Source of the DNA: Saccharum officinarum
Lineage: Eukaryota; Streptophyta; Magnoliopsida; Poales; Poaceae
Assembly (NCBI GenBank): GCA_020631735.1
Contig: CM036167.1
Coordinates: 1,678,988-1,742,987 of the forward strand
Length of the DNA: 64,000 bases
Direction: 5' to 3'
Shown piece after piece: positions 1-10,933 of the stretch (position 1 is its first letter; each line of letters begins with the position of its first letter). The translations under genes were made by a program, and so were the position numbers. The notes beneath the pieces are model-generated. The model was not told the DNA's origin. It searched no databases and saw only the letters and a program-made list of their open reading frames with translations.

Positions 1-72
1 AATTTGTTGACATGGACGATGTACGGAGTACGTAGTACTAGCTAGTTTACGGTGCAGTGCGTAAAGACTAAC

Positions 73-377
73 GGGGTGTTTGGTTGGTGGGTGTATCGGA
101 TGTTAAGTGGTGTTCGGATGCTAATAAAAAAACTAATTACATAACTCGTCTGAAAACCGCGAGACGAATTATTAAGCCTAATTAATTCATCATTAGCACA
201 TGTTTACTATAGCACAACATTGTCAAATCATGGATTAATTAGGCTTAAAAATTTGTCTTGCAAATTTATCGTAATCTGTGTAATTAGTTTTTTTTGTCTA
301 CATTTAATACTCTATTCATGTGTCCAAACATCTGATATGTTGGGTTGAAAATTTATTAGGGAGAAACTAAACACCCC
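73..377. mobile_element. Tourist-like MITE (copy 1)
   Basis: The element is about 305 bp with terminal inverted repeats GGGGTGTTT and AAACACCCC. TAAC flanks both ends (69-72 and 378-381). The interior carries the paired GAGACGAAT and ACTAATTAC blocks common to grass Tourist-like MITEs. It has no coding capacity. Superfamily assignment is inferred from the termini. Confidence 0.75.
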
Positions 378-623
378 TAACTAATAAAGAGTAATAAATA
401 CTCTACTTTCGGTATCACGAAATAATGGTATGCTAACAATATACTGGCGACAGTATTAGCGGTGACACACAGAGCAGCGCCACGCCTTCACCTCTTGATC
501 TGCATAGTTTCTGCGATGGTTGGACGGACGTCTGCGATGCGATGGTACTACATCAGGCACAGGCGCAGAGGGCCAATGGTACAAAGGGAACAGACAACGA
601 GAGCATCAATGGATTTATATTCA

Positions 624-887
624 GCCCTTGTTTAGTTCCCCCGATTCTCCCCCAAATTTTACTATGAAAAAGAAGATTCCCTGTCACATCAAAATATCGG
701 TAAATGCATGGAATACTAAATGTTGATGAAATCAAAAACTAATTGCACAGTTTTGTTGTACTTTGCGAGATGAACATTTTAAGCCTAGTTAGTCAAAATT
801 TGGATATTTTTTACCAAATACAAACGAAATGCTACAGGAATTCTGATACAGTATTTTTCTCCCCAATTCACCGAACTAAATGAGGCC
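624..887. mobile_element. Tourist-like MITE inside a MULE target duplication (copy 1)
   Basis: The termini are GCCCTTGTTTAGTT and AACTAAATGAGGCC, with a 3 bp TCA target duplication (621-623 and 888-890). The size is 264 bp. A close relative of equal length with TSD CTG lies at 37525-37788. The insertion splits the left 9 bp target duplication of the MULE that starts at 894, so it is younger than that MULE. Confidence 0.88.
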
Positions 888-893
888 TCAGAA

Positions 894-2951
894 GAGTAAA
901 ATGCATCCTGGGTCCTCAAACTTTTGAGGTCTTTTCATCTGAGTCTTGAACTAAAAAAGCAACTATCTAGATCCCTGAACTACTACCGCGGTGCATCAAT
1001 GTTCCAAAACCAGCCACGCTAGCACTAGCATCCGACGTGGCCATGCCACATTGGCAGCTGGGCGCTGTAGCCATGGCAACTTTTCAAAAAATCCCTATCC
1101 CATTTCTCTTTCTCGCTTCCAAATCCATGCTGGGGTGCCCGTGCTGCTCGCGCTGCTCCCCTCGCCGCCCGCGCACCTCCGGGTCTAGGTGGATGCCGCG
1201 CTATGGGGCGTCGTCTCGGCATCCGAGGCTGCTCGACGGGGCCACGGTCTTCGCCTCCAGCATCCACACCAGCCGTGGGATGGCGTCCAGGAACGCGGCG
1301 AGGTTCTGGTGCGTGGAGCTCGCCGCCCGCACACGTGACCAGAAGCGCTACCGCCCTGCGCGCCTTAAGGCTTGGCCAAGCTCACAATCTGCCGCCGCCA
1401 TTCCGCTGTAGCCTCACCGTCCCACGCCTCACCGTCCCACGACCAGCTGCAACGTAACGAGGCACACCCGGAGCACCCATCCTCGGCCACGCTCTTCGCC
1501 GGCGCCGCTGCCCCGCCACCGCCATGGGCGTGCGTGCCCGGGCAGCCGCGCTCTACCCGCGGCCGCGGCCCCGACTGCTCGTCACCACCACCGTGTGCGC
1601 CTCATGGGCCCCGCAGCTGCCGCCTTCGTGCTGCTGGCGGCCATCTCCATGAACGCGTGTGAGCAGGCGAGCGCGGGCACGTGAGCAGGCGCCGCCGCCG
1701 CCGCTGCGGGCGTGCATGCGAGCCGCCGCGGCCACACAGGCGAGCAGCAGCAGTCGGCATGTGGGCGCGCGTGCGAACAGGGAGCAGGGGCGCCGAGCAG
1801 GCGCATGTAGTTGAGCAGCCACGTGAGCGGGCGCGCGCGTGCAGGGTCGCGTGAGAAGGAGAAGCGGGGCTTGGTCGCGAGGCCTAGCCGCGGCGCGTGG
1901 AGCGCGCAGGCCAGAGGTGGCACCTGCTCGCGAGGCTTGGACGTAGCGCCTATGTTGCGTGAGGCTCGAGCGCGGGTGGCAGCCGTGGGTCCGTGGTGGA
2001 GGAACAGAGAGTCAACTCCTTCTGTTCGTGTGCTGGCAGACAAGGTGGTGGTAGTGGAGGAGGTGCAGTCTGGCCGCAGCCCGTCTGCCGCTGCCTGCGC
2101 CGTCGGGGTGCCATTGGCAAACACGGTCAGGAGCATGGCCACCCCGTCGCGGGCATGCGTGCTCGATGGACGCCGTGCCAGAGCCGGACTCGAGCGCGCG
2201 GGGATGCCCAGGAGGATGATGGCGGCACCCGTGATGTCGGTTCCGCGCCGCGCGTCGCGGCCGCCGGCGCTAGCAAACCCACGGCAGCGGAACGCGGATG
2301 CTCGGGCGGTCGACATCGATGCGGGTGACTGAGGCATCGAGGATTGCGGACAGTGGCTGCCCTCCCTTGCACACGTCGGTTTGCCACCGCCACCCAGCAG
2401 GCTGGTGGGCATTCAGGGAGGCCGTGGAGCTGCTCCGCGACAGGCCGGTCTCCAGGTCTGCGATCAAGGCGGCGCTGCACGTGCTCGTGCGCACGACGGC
2501 GTGGGGCCGCAACCGCATCAAGGCGGTTGACATCACCGGCACGGTGCCTGTGCCCGTTGACATGCTCTTTGACGATGGGGTGGAGCGCCGCGCGTGCGAG
2601 CTCGTCCTAGCGGCGCTGGACATGCACTTCGATGACGCGACAGAGCGCCGTGCGTGCGAGCTCGTCCTCACGGCGGCGGCGCGCGGTGCTGTTCCTAAGC
2701 GCGTCACGACCGCCATGCTTGGGATACGGCAATTCTGGTGCTTAAACAGGGGGTATTGGAAAAAAAATGTGCGGCCACGGTGTACAGCTGCCACTGTGGC
2801 ACCGCCACGTCGGCTATTGGCACTTGCGTGGCGGGCTTTGGACCTTTGGTGCGCGACTACAAAAGATTAGGGACCTACATAGTTGTTTTTTAGTTCGAGG
2901 ACCTAGGTGGGAAGACCCTAAAAGTTTGAGGACCCATGGTGCATTTTACTC
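894..2951. mobile_element. Non-autonomous MULE with GC-rich captured sequence (copy 1)
   Basis: Long inverted termini of about 80-100 bp start GAGTAAAATGCA and include TGGGTCCTCAAACTTTT at both ends. Once the MITE at 624-887 is removed, the flanks read TATTCAGAA and TATTTAGAA, a 9 bp Mutator-type target duplication with one mismatch. The interior, about 1000-2760, is very GC-rich with several long overlapping open frames on both strands. None matches a family I recognise, and no transposase is present. This is the profile of a Pack-MULE. The captured host gene is not identified. Confidence 0.8.
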
Positions 2952-3357
2952 TATTTAGAAACGCAAACACATCTCCATCTCTTATAACTGTTCTTCTTCC
3001 TCCTACTATAGACCACTGCTCTCTGTACCCAGGTCCTTACCTTCCATTGTCTTCTAGAACATTCTATTATCATTGTCCTAGCATGGATTCTCCCCCTGGT
3101 TGCTACTTGTCCCTGACGAATTACATCTTAGTCGTATCAAGATTGCTTGGCCTATATAGTTCAGTCGGTGAAGTGATTGGGTTGCTAACATACAAAACCT
3201 TTGAGGGTGCGGTTTCAGCCTGTCACTGTGCAGCGGTAAACAAAAGGGGTATGGTACGTGTGTGATCAATGCAACTTGAGAAAGTCAAAGTGCTCGTGCT
3301 ACAACTTGACCTGTCGTTGAGCTGCTACATCGGTGTCACAAACCTCCTTTTAGTTTA
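2952..3357. other. Unassigned spacer
   Basis: I see no gene, repeat end or RNA here. A 109-codon open frame at 2936-3265 starts inside the MULE terminus and has no recognisable domain. Confidence 0.5.
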
Positions 3358-3696
3358 GGTTTAGATCCAATGTTCAAAATTCCAAAAATGTCACATTAAA
3401 TAGTTGTGTATGGATGATTAAATATAGACGAAATAAAAAACTAATTGCACAGTTTGCTTCTAAATTGCGAGACGAATCTAATAAGTCTAATTAGGCCGTG
3501 ACTAGACACTAAACTGCTACAGTAACACATGCTTTAATTTAATGACGGATTAATTAGGCTCGTTAGATTCGTCTCACAGTTTCCAGGCGAGTTCCGTAAT
3601 TAGTTTTTTTTGTTAGTATCCGAAAACCCCTTCCAACATCTCACGAAATATCTGATGTGACAAAAAAAAAATTACAGCCGAAAACTAAACACACCC
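3358..3696. mobile_element. Tourist-like MITE (copy 1)
   Basis: The right end is CTAAACACACCC and the left end is degenerate GGTTTAGATCC. The interior is the typical inverted pair CTAATTGCACAG and GTAATTAG with GAGACGAATCTAATAAG and TTAGATTCGTCTC. It is about 340 bp and related to the element at 37903-38243. The exact ends are approximate. Confidence 0.72.
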
Positions 3697-3888
3697 TTGC
3701 TTATTCGTGCAAATGGAGTCTCTGCCTATCTCAATCTCCGCGGACAGTGGACACTGAAACAAGATGGTGGGAGAAGCTGTCACTAGCTGTTCGTGCAGTC
3801 TCGAGATCTGCGATCGATTCTGGTCCAGCGCGACATTTTGACATTGCACCGGTTTAGTAGTAGAACTTTTATGTTCCTAATATACGAA

Positions 3889-3933
3889 CTAGCAGCTACA
3901 ACGAGCCATGTAGGAATCCGCGTGCAGCTGCAC
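3889..3933 (+). repeat. 45 bp direct repeat flanking the Harbinger element, left unit
   Basis: The stretch from TAGCAGCTACAACGAGC to GTGCAGCTGCAC recurs to the right of the Harbinger element, split there by the MITE at 8000-8242 (pieces about 7979-7999 and 8243-8269). The same arrangement exists in copy 2. It records a short local duplication made before the MITE insertion. Confidence 0.8.
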
Positions 3934-4344
3934 TTTTATGTTCCTGTACGGTTCGTATATTAAGGCCCAGTTTAGTTCCGAAATTTTTTTGGGCCAAATC
4001 CGATTTTTTTTTGCATTTTGGCATTCTGGAACTAAACAGGCCCGAAATTTTTCGGCCTGCTACTTTGGCCCGAAATCGGCCTCGTGTGTCAGACGGCCGC
4101 CAGTCCCGCACCGCTCACGGGCGCACCGCTCGCCTTATCCCTTCGCTCGCGCCGCTCCCCTCATTCTACCGCAACGAGCAACCCTAACGCTCCTCTCTCT
4201 TACTCTCTCAGCTTCCCAACGGTCGCCATCCCTACAACCCACCGGCGCCACCGAGATCCACAGCCGCTGCCCAGATCCACGCCGTCACCCTCTAGATCTA
4301 CAACGCCAGCGAGAGGTTGTATCCGTTCCTACGCGCCTTCGTGG

Positions 4345-6026
4345 ATGGCAGGACAAGGCGGCAAGTTTGATGGCGCCGACGGCGCACACGGCCAGGACGA
4401 CGCCGGCCTTACCTTCGATTTGTTCGGCTCTGTTGGAGGGAGCGTCGTCTTCAACGACGCACCGGGCTCGAGCAGGTTCCACCCCGCCGGAGGTTCCAGC
4501 CGGTACCACAACGCCGACGAGGACATGGGCCGGCTTGACCTCAACGGCGGTGACGGCTAGAGAGGACAAGAGTACCAACAGTATGCGGCCCACATTCACG
4601 GAGAGCAGGAGGTCTTGCCGCCTCCCGTTCGCGTTTCGAGGGGCGGCGTGTCTCGCAGCCTAACTTTCCGGCCGCCGCGCCATGCCGGAGTAGGAGGAAG
4701 TGTAGAAGGGGATGCCTTTGACGGTCGGTCTGCATCCGTCGGAGGTGGCTTCGTCCCTCCTCCGCCGCCTCCAGGGAGCGGGTCAAGCCGTCGGTGGGGC
4801 CGTGGCCCGCGTGCACGAGGGCGTGGGCCAGCCATCCACGGCGACAATTTCGACGGTGCCTTTGTTGTCCCTAACCCGGTAAGCGAGGCCATGTTGTTAA
4901 TATTTCGCATAAGATCTTTGTTTATGAATTGTTCATGTCTGATGCTCTGTTAGGTGCTCTGCTTAAGATCTGCAGTTCATGTATGTTGTGTCCGTTACAT
5001 GCTGTGTTTATGGTGTGTTCATGGAGGCTTGTTACTGTCATATGCATGTGTGGTCTTGAAGCTTGTCAATGTCTAGTTTCTATAATTATTGCTATCGCTA
5101 TTCACTGTTTAGGTTGACAAGCACAAAGCTAATTGGACACAACAGAACATAGAGAGGTTCTGTGACGCCTACCTTGCCGAGATGCAAAATGGAAACTGTC
5201 CAGGAGGACAGATGAACAAATTTGGGTGGAAGAACGTTGCTAGGAGGTATTTCTCAGCTTTAGGCTTGTTGCATGACAGAGAGCAGCTTCAAGGCAATCT
5301 TAGAAATCTACGGAAAATATGGACGTTTTGTGACAAAGCACAAAACCACACTGGCTTAGGTATAGATGGAGATGGAATGATTCAAACTTCTGAGAAATGG
5401 TGGACTGACAATGCTAAGGTTATTGTTCTATGTGTCTTGTTTGTGTTATTAACAATTGATAATTTCCTAATTGGTTGACAACTAATATTGTCTGTATTAT
5501 ATAGGGTGACAATGATTTGCTGAAGATAAGAAGAGATGGTGTACCTTCCTACTTGGAGCAGCTGCATGGGATGTTCAAAGGAAACACAGTTGATGGGACC
5601 ACCTCATTTGTTCCTGCTGCAAGAGAGGCTACTGGGTTGCATGATGATGATTCTGAGGATGAAGCACCAGAACAACAGGAGGATGATCTGACCCCTATGA
5701 GTGTTGGGAACAAGAGGAACAACAGCACAAGCACTACTGCATCTAGCCCCAGCAAGAAGTCTAAGAGCCCAGCCGTGAGGTCCATGACCACTCACATGAC
5801 CACACACAATGAGATCAGCAGAGAAAGGCTAGAGTTGTATAAGGCGGCACAAAGCAAAAAGGATGAAATGATACAGAGATTACTTAGGGACAAGTCCTGG
5901 AAGATAGCAGAATGCAGCAGGATAGCTCAAGATGACCTGGGTATCAGTCCTACAACAAAATCTTTGTTTGCTGGTCTCCACAACCTCATCCAGTCAGAAA
6001 CAGAAATGGACTTCTTCCTTGCCTAG
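4345..6026 (+). pseudogene. PIF/Harbinger ORF1, Myb/SANT-like DNA-binding protein, broken (copy 1)
   Basis: ORF1 proteins of this superfamily bind the termini and help bring the transposase to the nucleus. Inferred exons are 4345-4878, 5113-5418 and 5505-6026, all phase 0 with GT-AG junctions. The first exon encodes a low-complexity Gly/Pro/Arg-rich leader. Exon 2 holds the trihelix Myb/SANT-like domain (WTQQNIERFCDAYL, then FGWKNVARRY and EKWWTDNAK). Exon 3 has an acidic stretch, a Ser/Lys basic patch and a coiled C-terminus. A TAG at 4558-4560 interrupts the leader in both copies. In copy 1 a second TAG at 6024-6026 replaces the CAG seen in copy 2 and removes the last ten residues. Confidence 0.85.
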
Positions 6027-6319
6027 AAGGCTCATGAAGCCAAGCTGCACGTTTAGGTCATGCATGGGTTTAGGTCCTGTTTGAATTATGGTTACATTTT
6101 GAGCTATGGTTCAGTTTGAATTATGCTTACATTTTGTACCCGACTGTGGCGAAGTCATGCATTGGTTTAGGTCCTGTTTTCATTTTTGAACTTGTGAAAT
6201 GTCATGGAAGTACAGCATGGGATTCATGTCAAGTTTTTTGCAAGTGACTAATTTGCTCTTGTTTTTGTGCATGATAGGTTGGTGATGACCAAGATGCAAC
6301 ACGACAACAGTTACTGCAA

Positions 6320-7590
6320 ATGATATTGGATGATGATGATGATCAGATGATGGAAGAGCTGATGAATGATGAGGAGGATGATGAGTTTATCTATGGTATG
6401 TACCAGTACGCTTTGCATATTGACAAGTACTTGAATAGGGCTGCGTATAGGACTCCAAGAGTGACTGGTTTGCAGTGGGTTCATGATAAGCTTGACAACA
6501 TTAAGTCTTGTTACAACATGTTTAGAATGACCCCAATAACTTTCCATATGCTTCATAACTTGTTAGTGGAGAAATATGGGCTCAAGTGCACCCCTAAGTC
6601 CTCATCTGTAGAGGCTTTAGCATTGTTTCTTTGGATGGTAGGAGCACCATAGTCTATTAGGCAAGCGGAGGACAGATTTGAGAGGTCATTGGCCACTATC
6701 TCTATATTGTTTTCCAAAGTTTTGAGGTGTCTGGTCAGGCTTACTGCAAACATTATTAAGCCAGTAGATCCACGGTTCACAACATTGCATCCTAGACTAA
6801 GAAATAGGAGGTTCTATCCGTACTTCAAGAACTGCATAGGGGCTATAGATGGGACTCATATCCCTTGTGTGGTGCCAAACCATTTGTTTATTCAGCACTT
6901 ATGCCGCAAAGAGCATCACTACACAAAATGTAATGGCCTGTTGTGACTTCGACATGAGGTTTACATTTGTTAATGCTGGCTGGCCCGGATCTGTTCATGA
7001 CATGAGAGTGTTCAATGATTCAACTACAACATACACCACAATCTTCCCACATCCACCAAATGGTAAGTACGTACACATGCGAGCAATTGTTACATGTTTG
7101 TTTTGTACATGTTGCTCATAGTGTGTTTGCTGATGTAGGCAAATACTATTTAGTGGACTCCGGGTATCCAAACCGGCTGGGTTACCTTGCTCCTTACAAG
7201 GGAACCAAGTACCATCTCCAGGAGTTTCGCGACGGCCCCGAGCCAGAAGGTAAATAAGAGCTCTTCAATTACACACACTCTTCTCTTAGGAATATTGTTG
7301 AGAGGTCATTCGGGGTATTGAAAATGAAGTGGCGGATCTTGCAAAAGATCCCACCTTATACACCTGAGAAGCAAGCCGAGATCATTTGTGCATGTATGGC
7401 TCTTCATAATTTTGTGAGGACAAGTGGCATAGACGATAAGCATTTCGGTAGGTGTGACCGTAATGAGAACTATGTGCCACGACAAGCTTATAAAAATCAG
7501 CCTCAACCCGAGGTAGTGGAGGATGAAGAGTGGTCATGCATGAATGCCATCTGTGATTCGCTTGCTAATGCGTTGATGGATCGTAGTTGA
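6320..7590 (+). pseudogene. PIF/Harbinger DDE transposase ORF2, broken (copy 1)
   Basis: This is a DDE_Tnp_4/HARBI1-type transposase. Exons are 6320-7062 and 7139-7590 with a GT-AG intron. Visible parts are an acidic N-terminus, then GAIDGTHIP with the first catalytic Asp, GWPGSVHDMRVFND with the second, and NIVERSFGVLKMKWR with the catalytic Glu. The first ATG is only a guess, because the open frame extends upstream past a possible splice acceptor near 6277. Three lesions are visible: TAG at 6650-6652, an extra A in 6908-6910 that shifts the frame (absent in copy 2), and TAA at 7255-7257. The two stops are shared with copy 2 and predate the duplication. Confidence 0.9.
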
Positions 7591-7999
7591 GAGTTATGTG
7601 TGCTAATGTTTCTATACTTCAATTTTTAGGCCTGTGTATGAATCGGAGTGTTGTTCTGAATGTATAGGACAATTATGGTTGTAATAAGCGTTATAAACTC
7701 TTGTGGCCGAAATTAGAATTGTTGTTTACATGAGTTGATGATAATTGTGTGTTGCAAGAGCATGCATGAAGGTTGCATGAGGCCCATTAAATGATTTCCA
7801 AATCTGCTGCATTATCACTATTGTTTTGCAAAAAAATTTGCATCTAAACGCCAAACCACCAAATCAAAATGGCGTCAGATTTTGGTGGCTGCAGCCCCAT
7901 TTGGGTTTTGGCAATTTTGCAAAAATTTTGGAGAACTAAACTGGGCCTAAGAAAGAGAGACGCAGAACCGAGGACGTTTCTAGCAGCTACAACGAGCAT

Positions 8000-8242
8000 G
8001 GTTGTGTTTAGTTTCCCTGAAAAGGCTGAAAAGTGTACTGTAGCACGTTTTGGTTTTATTTGGCAAATAGTGTCCAACCGTTGACTAATTAGGTTCAAAA
8101 CGTTCGTCTCGCAAAGTACAACCAAACTGTATAATTAGTTTTTGATTTCATCTACATTTAGTACTCCATGCATGTATCACAAGTTTGATGTAACGGAAAA
8201 TCTTTTTTTTATAGTGCATTTTTCAGGTAACTAAAGACAGCC
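8000..8242. mobile_element. Tourist-like MITE (copy 1)
   Basis: The termini are GGTTGTGTTTAGTTTCCCTG and its inverted counterpart ending AACTAAAGACAGCC. Flanks CAT and CAC fit a 3 bp target duplication with one change. The empty site is visible at 3889-3933, where AGCAGCTACAACGAGC runs straight into CATGTAGGAATCCGC. Confidence 0.8.
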
Positions 8243-8550
8243 CACGTAGGAATCCGCCTGCAGCTGCACTGCTGCAGGCTGCAGAAGGGCAGATGGAGCC
8301 TGGATGCAGAGGATGCAAGATGCTGGATGGCATACTACATGCATGGCTATGGCCTACGGCTTCCCGCTTGCCCTATCAGGAAAGGCACTCCACTCTCCAC
8401 CCCCCACCCTCCACCCTCCACCGGGTAGGAGAGGAGACTAGGAACTGATGATGGGCTGCGTTAGCACGGGCACCACGATGACCATGTTTTCCCTTTTCCG
8501 TGTGGCACCATGGAGAAATCGAACTCCTTCTCTTCGAGAAAGAAATTGTT

Positions 8551-8645
8551 GCCCTGTTCGCTTGGCTTATCAGCCGTACTTGTTTAGCAAAGGAACAATA
8601 TTTTTTTCTCATAACAAATCAGCTAACAGTACTTTTCAGCCTGCC
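8551..8645. mobile_element. hAT-like MITE cut by the assembly gap (copy 1)
   Basis: It starts GCCCTGTTCGCTTGGCTTATCAGCC-like and is identical to the first 95 bases of the complete 117 bp element at 56969-57085. The other terminus is lost in the N run. Confidence 0.75.
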
Positions 8646-8745
8646 NNNNNNNNNNNNNNNNNNNNNNNNNNNNNNNNNNNNNNNNNNNNNNNNNNNNNNN
8701 NNNNNNNNNNNNNNNNNNNNNNNNNNNNNNNNNNNNNNNNNNNNN
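8646..8745. other. Assembly gap of 100 N
   Basis: Exactly 100 N, a conventional placeholder for a join of unknown length. On the left is a block that also exists at 48419-57063. On the right is an intron of CPN20 whose downstream exons never appear. Open frames drawn across the gap are meaningless. Confidence 0.99.
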
Positions 8746-8940
8746 AATTTTCTAAACTTGATATAATTGTCACTAGAGAATGAAACCTTTCATATATGGC
8801 ATATGCAACTTGCGAATGAAGTTGCCAGACAAATTGTGGCATGGAAAAGGTTTGCTTAAAAGTAACATGAGCAGAACAGGAGTTACAGTAGCCAATTAAT
8901 CTGGATAGTGTCACAACAGTAATATTCTTGACAAGCATAC

Positions 8941-10933
8941 CTTAATCAGAATGCGATCATTCAGTGGTTTCATATCCTTCACATCATCACTGTCGAGAAT
9001 ACCAATTATGTCATCTTCTTTCAAAATGAGATGGTTGGCGTCATTGAATTTCAATTCTGTGCCTGCGTATTTTGAGTAGACAACTTGTGCACCTACCTGT
9101 ACAAGATTATAAATCGATGTTAAATTACTTAATTAGTTATATAGCACAGTACCAGTGTGTTCAAGGGGGGAAAAAACATGTTACTGGTGACAAGGCCATG
9201 AGGCAAATTGTCTTCCAGAACTAGAAGTTCAAACCTAGAAGAAGATTGGATACAGCAAAAATCTCATTCTTACCTTTTTATCATGGATGGCAGTGCAGCA
9301 GTAATAGCACTTTTAGTTCATTGATTATTTTTCATTTCTGCTATTTGTAAATGTTTAAATACACAAGTATAGGAATTACAGACATGTCTGCTTACACAAA
9401 GTAAACTTAGCTGTGCAGAAGTACATACCGGAACACTGATCTCAATGCTGCTACTTCCAAAACTTCTTCCCTCGCCAACCGCAACAACTTCCCCTCCTTG
9501 TGGTCTTGTCTGAACTGATACTGGAAGTAAAATCCCTCCATCAGATTTAGCCTCAGAGGTTTTGATCTTCACAAGTACTCTGTCTCCCAATGGTTTATGG
9601 AAGTATACTGCAAATTGCATGCATGTATATGAACACAACCGCTTACATAAAAGGACAAGAATCGCACACATTGCTAACTGAGCAATAGAGGTTTGCCACA
9701 CACGGAAACTGTTATCATGTGGACACAGGAGAGCAGATTTGCAAGTGCGAGACTTGACAGCATAGGCGTTCGTCACTAAAACAAACAGGTCCATCACTCA
9801 TGCCTGGGGTTTTGCATCAGTTTGTGTCCATTGATAAATATGATAAAACGAGTGTTATTACCAGATTAACAAGAGTTTTTCTGGAAAGAAATGGGTAGGA
9901 GCTCTGCCATTCAGTTAAGGTAGAAGCGCATATTAACTGCAGTTTTCTGGTGCAGCTAGTACTACTTGATGCAGATAGATGGGCACGAGGCCATTAGATG
10001 CACAGTTTGCGGGGAAGCAAGTTAAACTAGCTAGCTCTCTAGATGGTTTGTTTATGTACTTGCACATATACATAAACCTCTGCTAGTCTTTCTCAATCAA
10101 GGGGGGCAGGAGCCAAGTTTGGCCTCCACTAGGCTCCACCCCTGGTTTGCATCTGCATGCTGACAAGCTAATCAGCAGGCATACAGGGAATGATTGTCAT
10201 GACTATATGGAAAACCAGAGGGATTGTTATTCACTTGAATTCAACCTTGGATACTTGAATCTTCTAATGAGAAATGGATGGTATATCAGGCACTAATCCT
10301 ATTAAAAAACACCAATCATACTCTCAATACCACGAGCTGTTGTGCTATGAGGCAAAGGTGAAGTTATATCTAATATCAGATAAACAGCAGGCTCCATTCT
10401 CTTAACGAATGGAAAGAAACATTGCTCCTCTTTTTTCTTCAGAGGATTGCTCCTCATTTGTGCTCTAAGATAACTAGATAAGTTTAGTTGTGGGCTTTGT
10501 TCTTTCGATCAGAAGATTTTCTTGCCTCGGTGAATGACAACTAGTAGTCTTGCTTGCTCCACAAAGGATTTTCAGTCTTCCTAGCAATCTCCCCAACCAC
10601 GACAATAAGCTTTTGTTTCATCACAACATTCATCCCGTTTACTTAAAATTTTGAGTCTTTCTCATTCGAGCGTGCCGCCTAACACCCACAGAACCGAACA
10701 CAGGCCACCAGACGCGCCGCGCCGCGCTGCAAGTCTGCAACCATAGAACCCCAACACGATAACAGCGTTTATGTATGTTACCTTGGGTGACACGACCGTG
10801 GCGGCCCTCACCACGAGCCCCTGGCCCTCCGCCCCTTGGCACCGCAAGGGACGGCGTCAGGAGGAGCCCGCCCACGCGCAGCCGGTTTCGCAGCCACCAG
10901 CACCCGCGGCCCAGCCAGCTGCACCGACGCCAT
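8941..10933 (-). CDS. CPN20: Chloroplast 20 kDa co-chaperonin CPN20 (tandem GroES), 5' part only
   Basis: CPN20 caps the plastid Cpn60 chaperonin and helps fold imported proteins such as Rubisco subunits. It is a fusion of two GroES-like domains. Exons seen are 10933-10782 (transit peptide, ending [11 protein letters not shown]), 9607-9429 (YTSI, then [15 protein letters not shown] and GGILLP, the first GroES domain) and 9096-8941 ([18 protein letters not shown], then [10 protein letters not shown] opening the second domain). The rest of the second domain should lie at lower coordinates but is replaced by the gap and an unrelated block. Exon 1 is 152 bases and exon 2 is 179, yet their junctions should be phase 0. 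One base seems missing in a G run near 10808 and one in an A run near 9595. Whether the gene is alive cannot be judged here. Confidence 0.93.

Larger units (their letters stand above)
3964..7947 (+). mobile_element. Complete but inactive PIF/Harbinger transposon (copy 1)
   Basis: The element is 3984 bp with inverted termini GGCCCAGTTTAGTTC and GAACTAAACTGGGCC and a TAA target duplication (3961-3963 and 7948-7950). It carries the two genes that define the superfamily: a Myb/SANT-like ORF1 and a DDE transposase ORF2, both in plus orientation. Each has in-frame stops, so the element cannot act alone. The Tourist-like MITEs in this window share GTTTAGTT termini with it and could once have been mobilised by a related source. 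Confidence 0.93.
1..8645. repeat. 8.6 kb near-identical block, copy 1 (ends at the N gap)
   Basis: The whole segment aligns colinearly with 48419-57063. By eye I count about 17 substitutions and six indels of 1-2 bases, roughly 99.7 % identity. All transposon insertions and their target duplications are shared, so the block was copied as one piece rather than gaining the same elements twice. The left end lies outside the window. The right end is exactly the first N, in the middle of a small hAT-like MITE that is complete in copy 2. This suits either a recent segmental duplication or an alternative haplotype contig scaffolded next to CPN20. Confidence 0.97.

Noticed and set aside
1582..2412. 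276-codon open frame on the minus strand inside the MULE (repeated at 50002-50832)
   Set aside because: It is GC-rich with long overlapping frames on both strands, no domain and no spliced structure. It is best read as captured or random coding potential.
8448..8938. Open frames that cross the N run
   Set aside because: The unknown bases translate to X. The frames join unrelated sequence across a placeholder gap.
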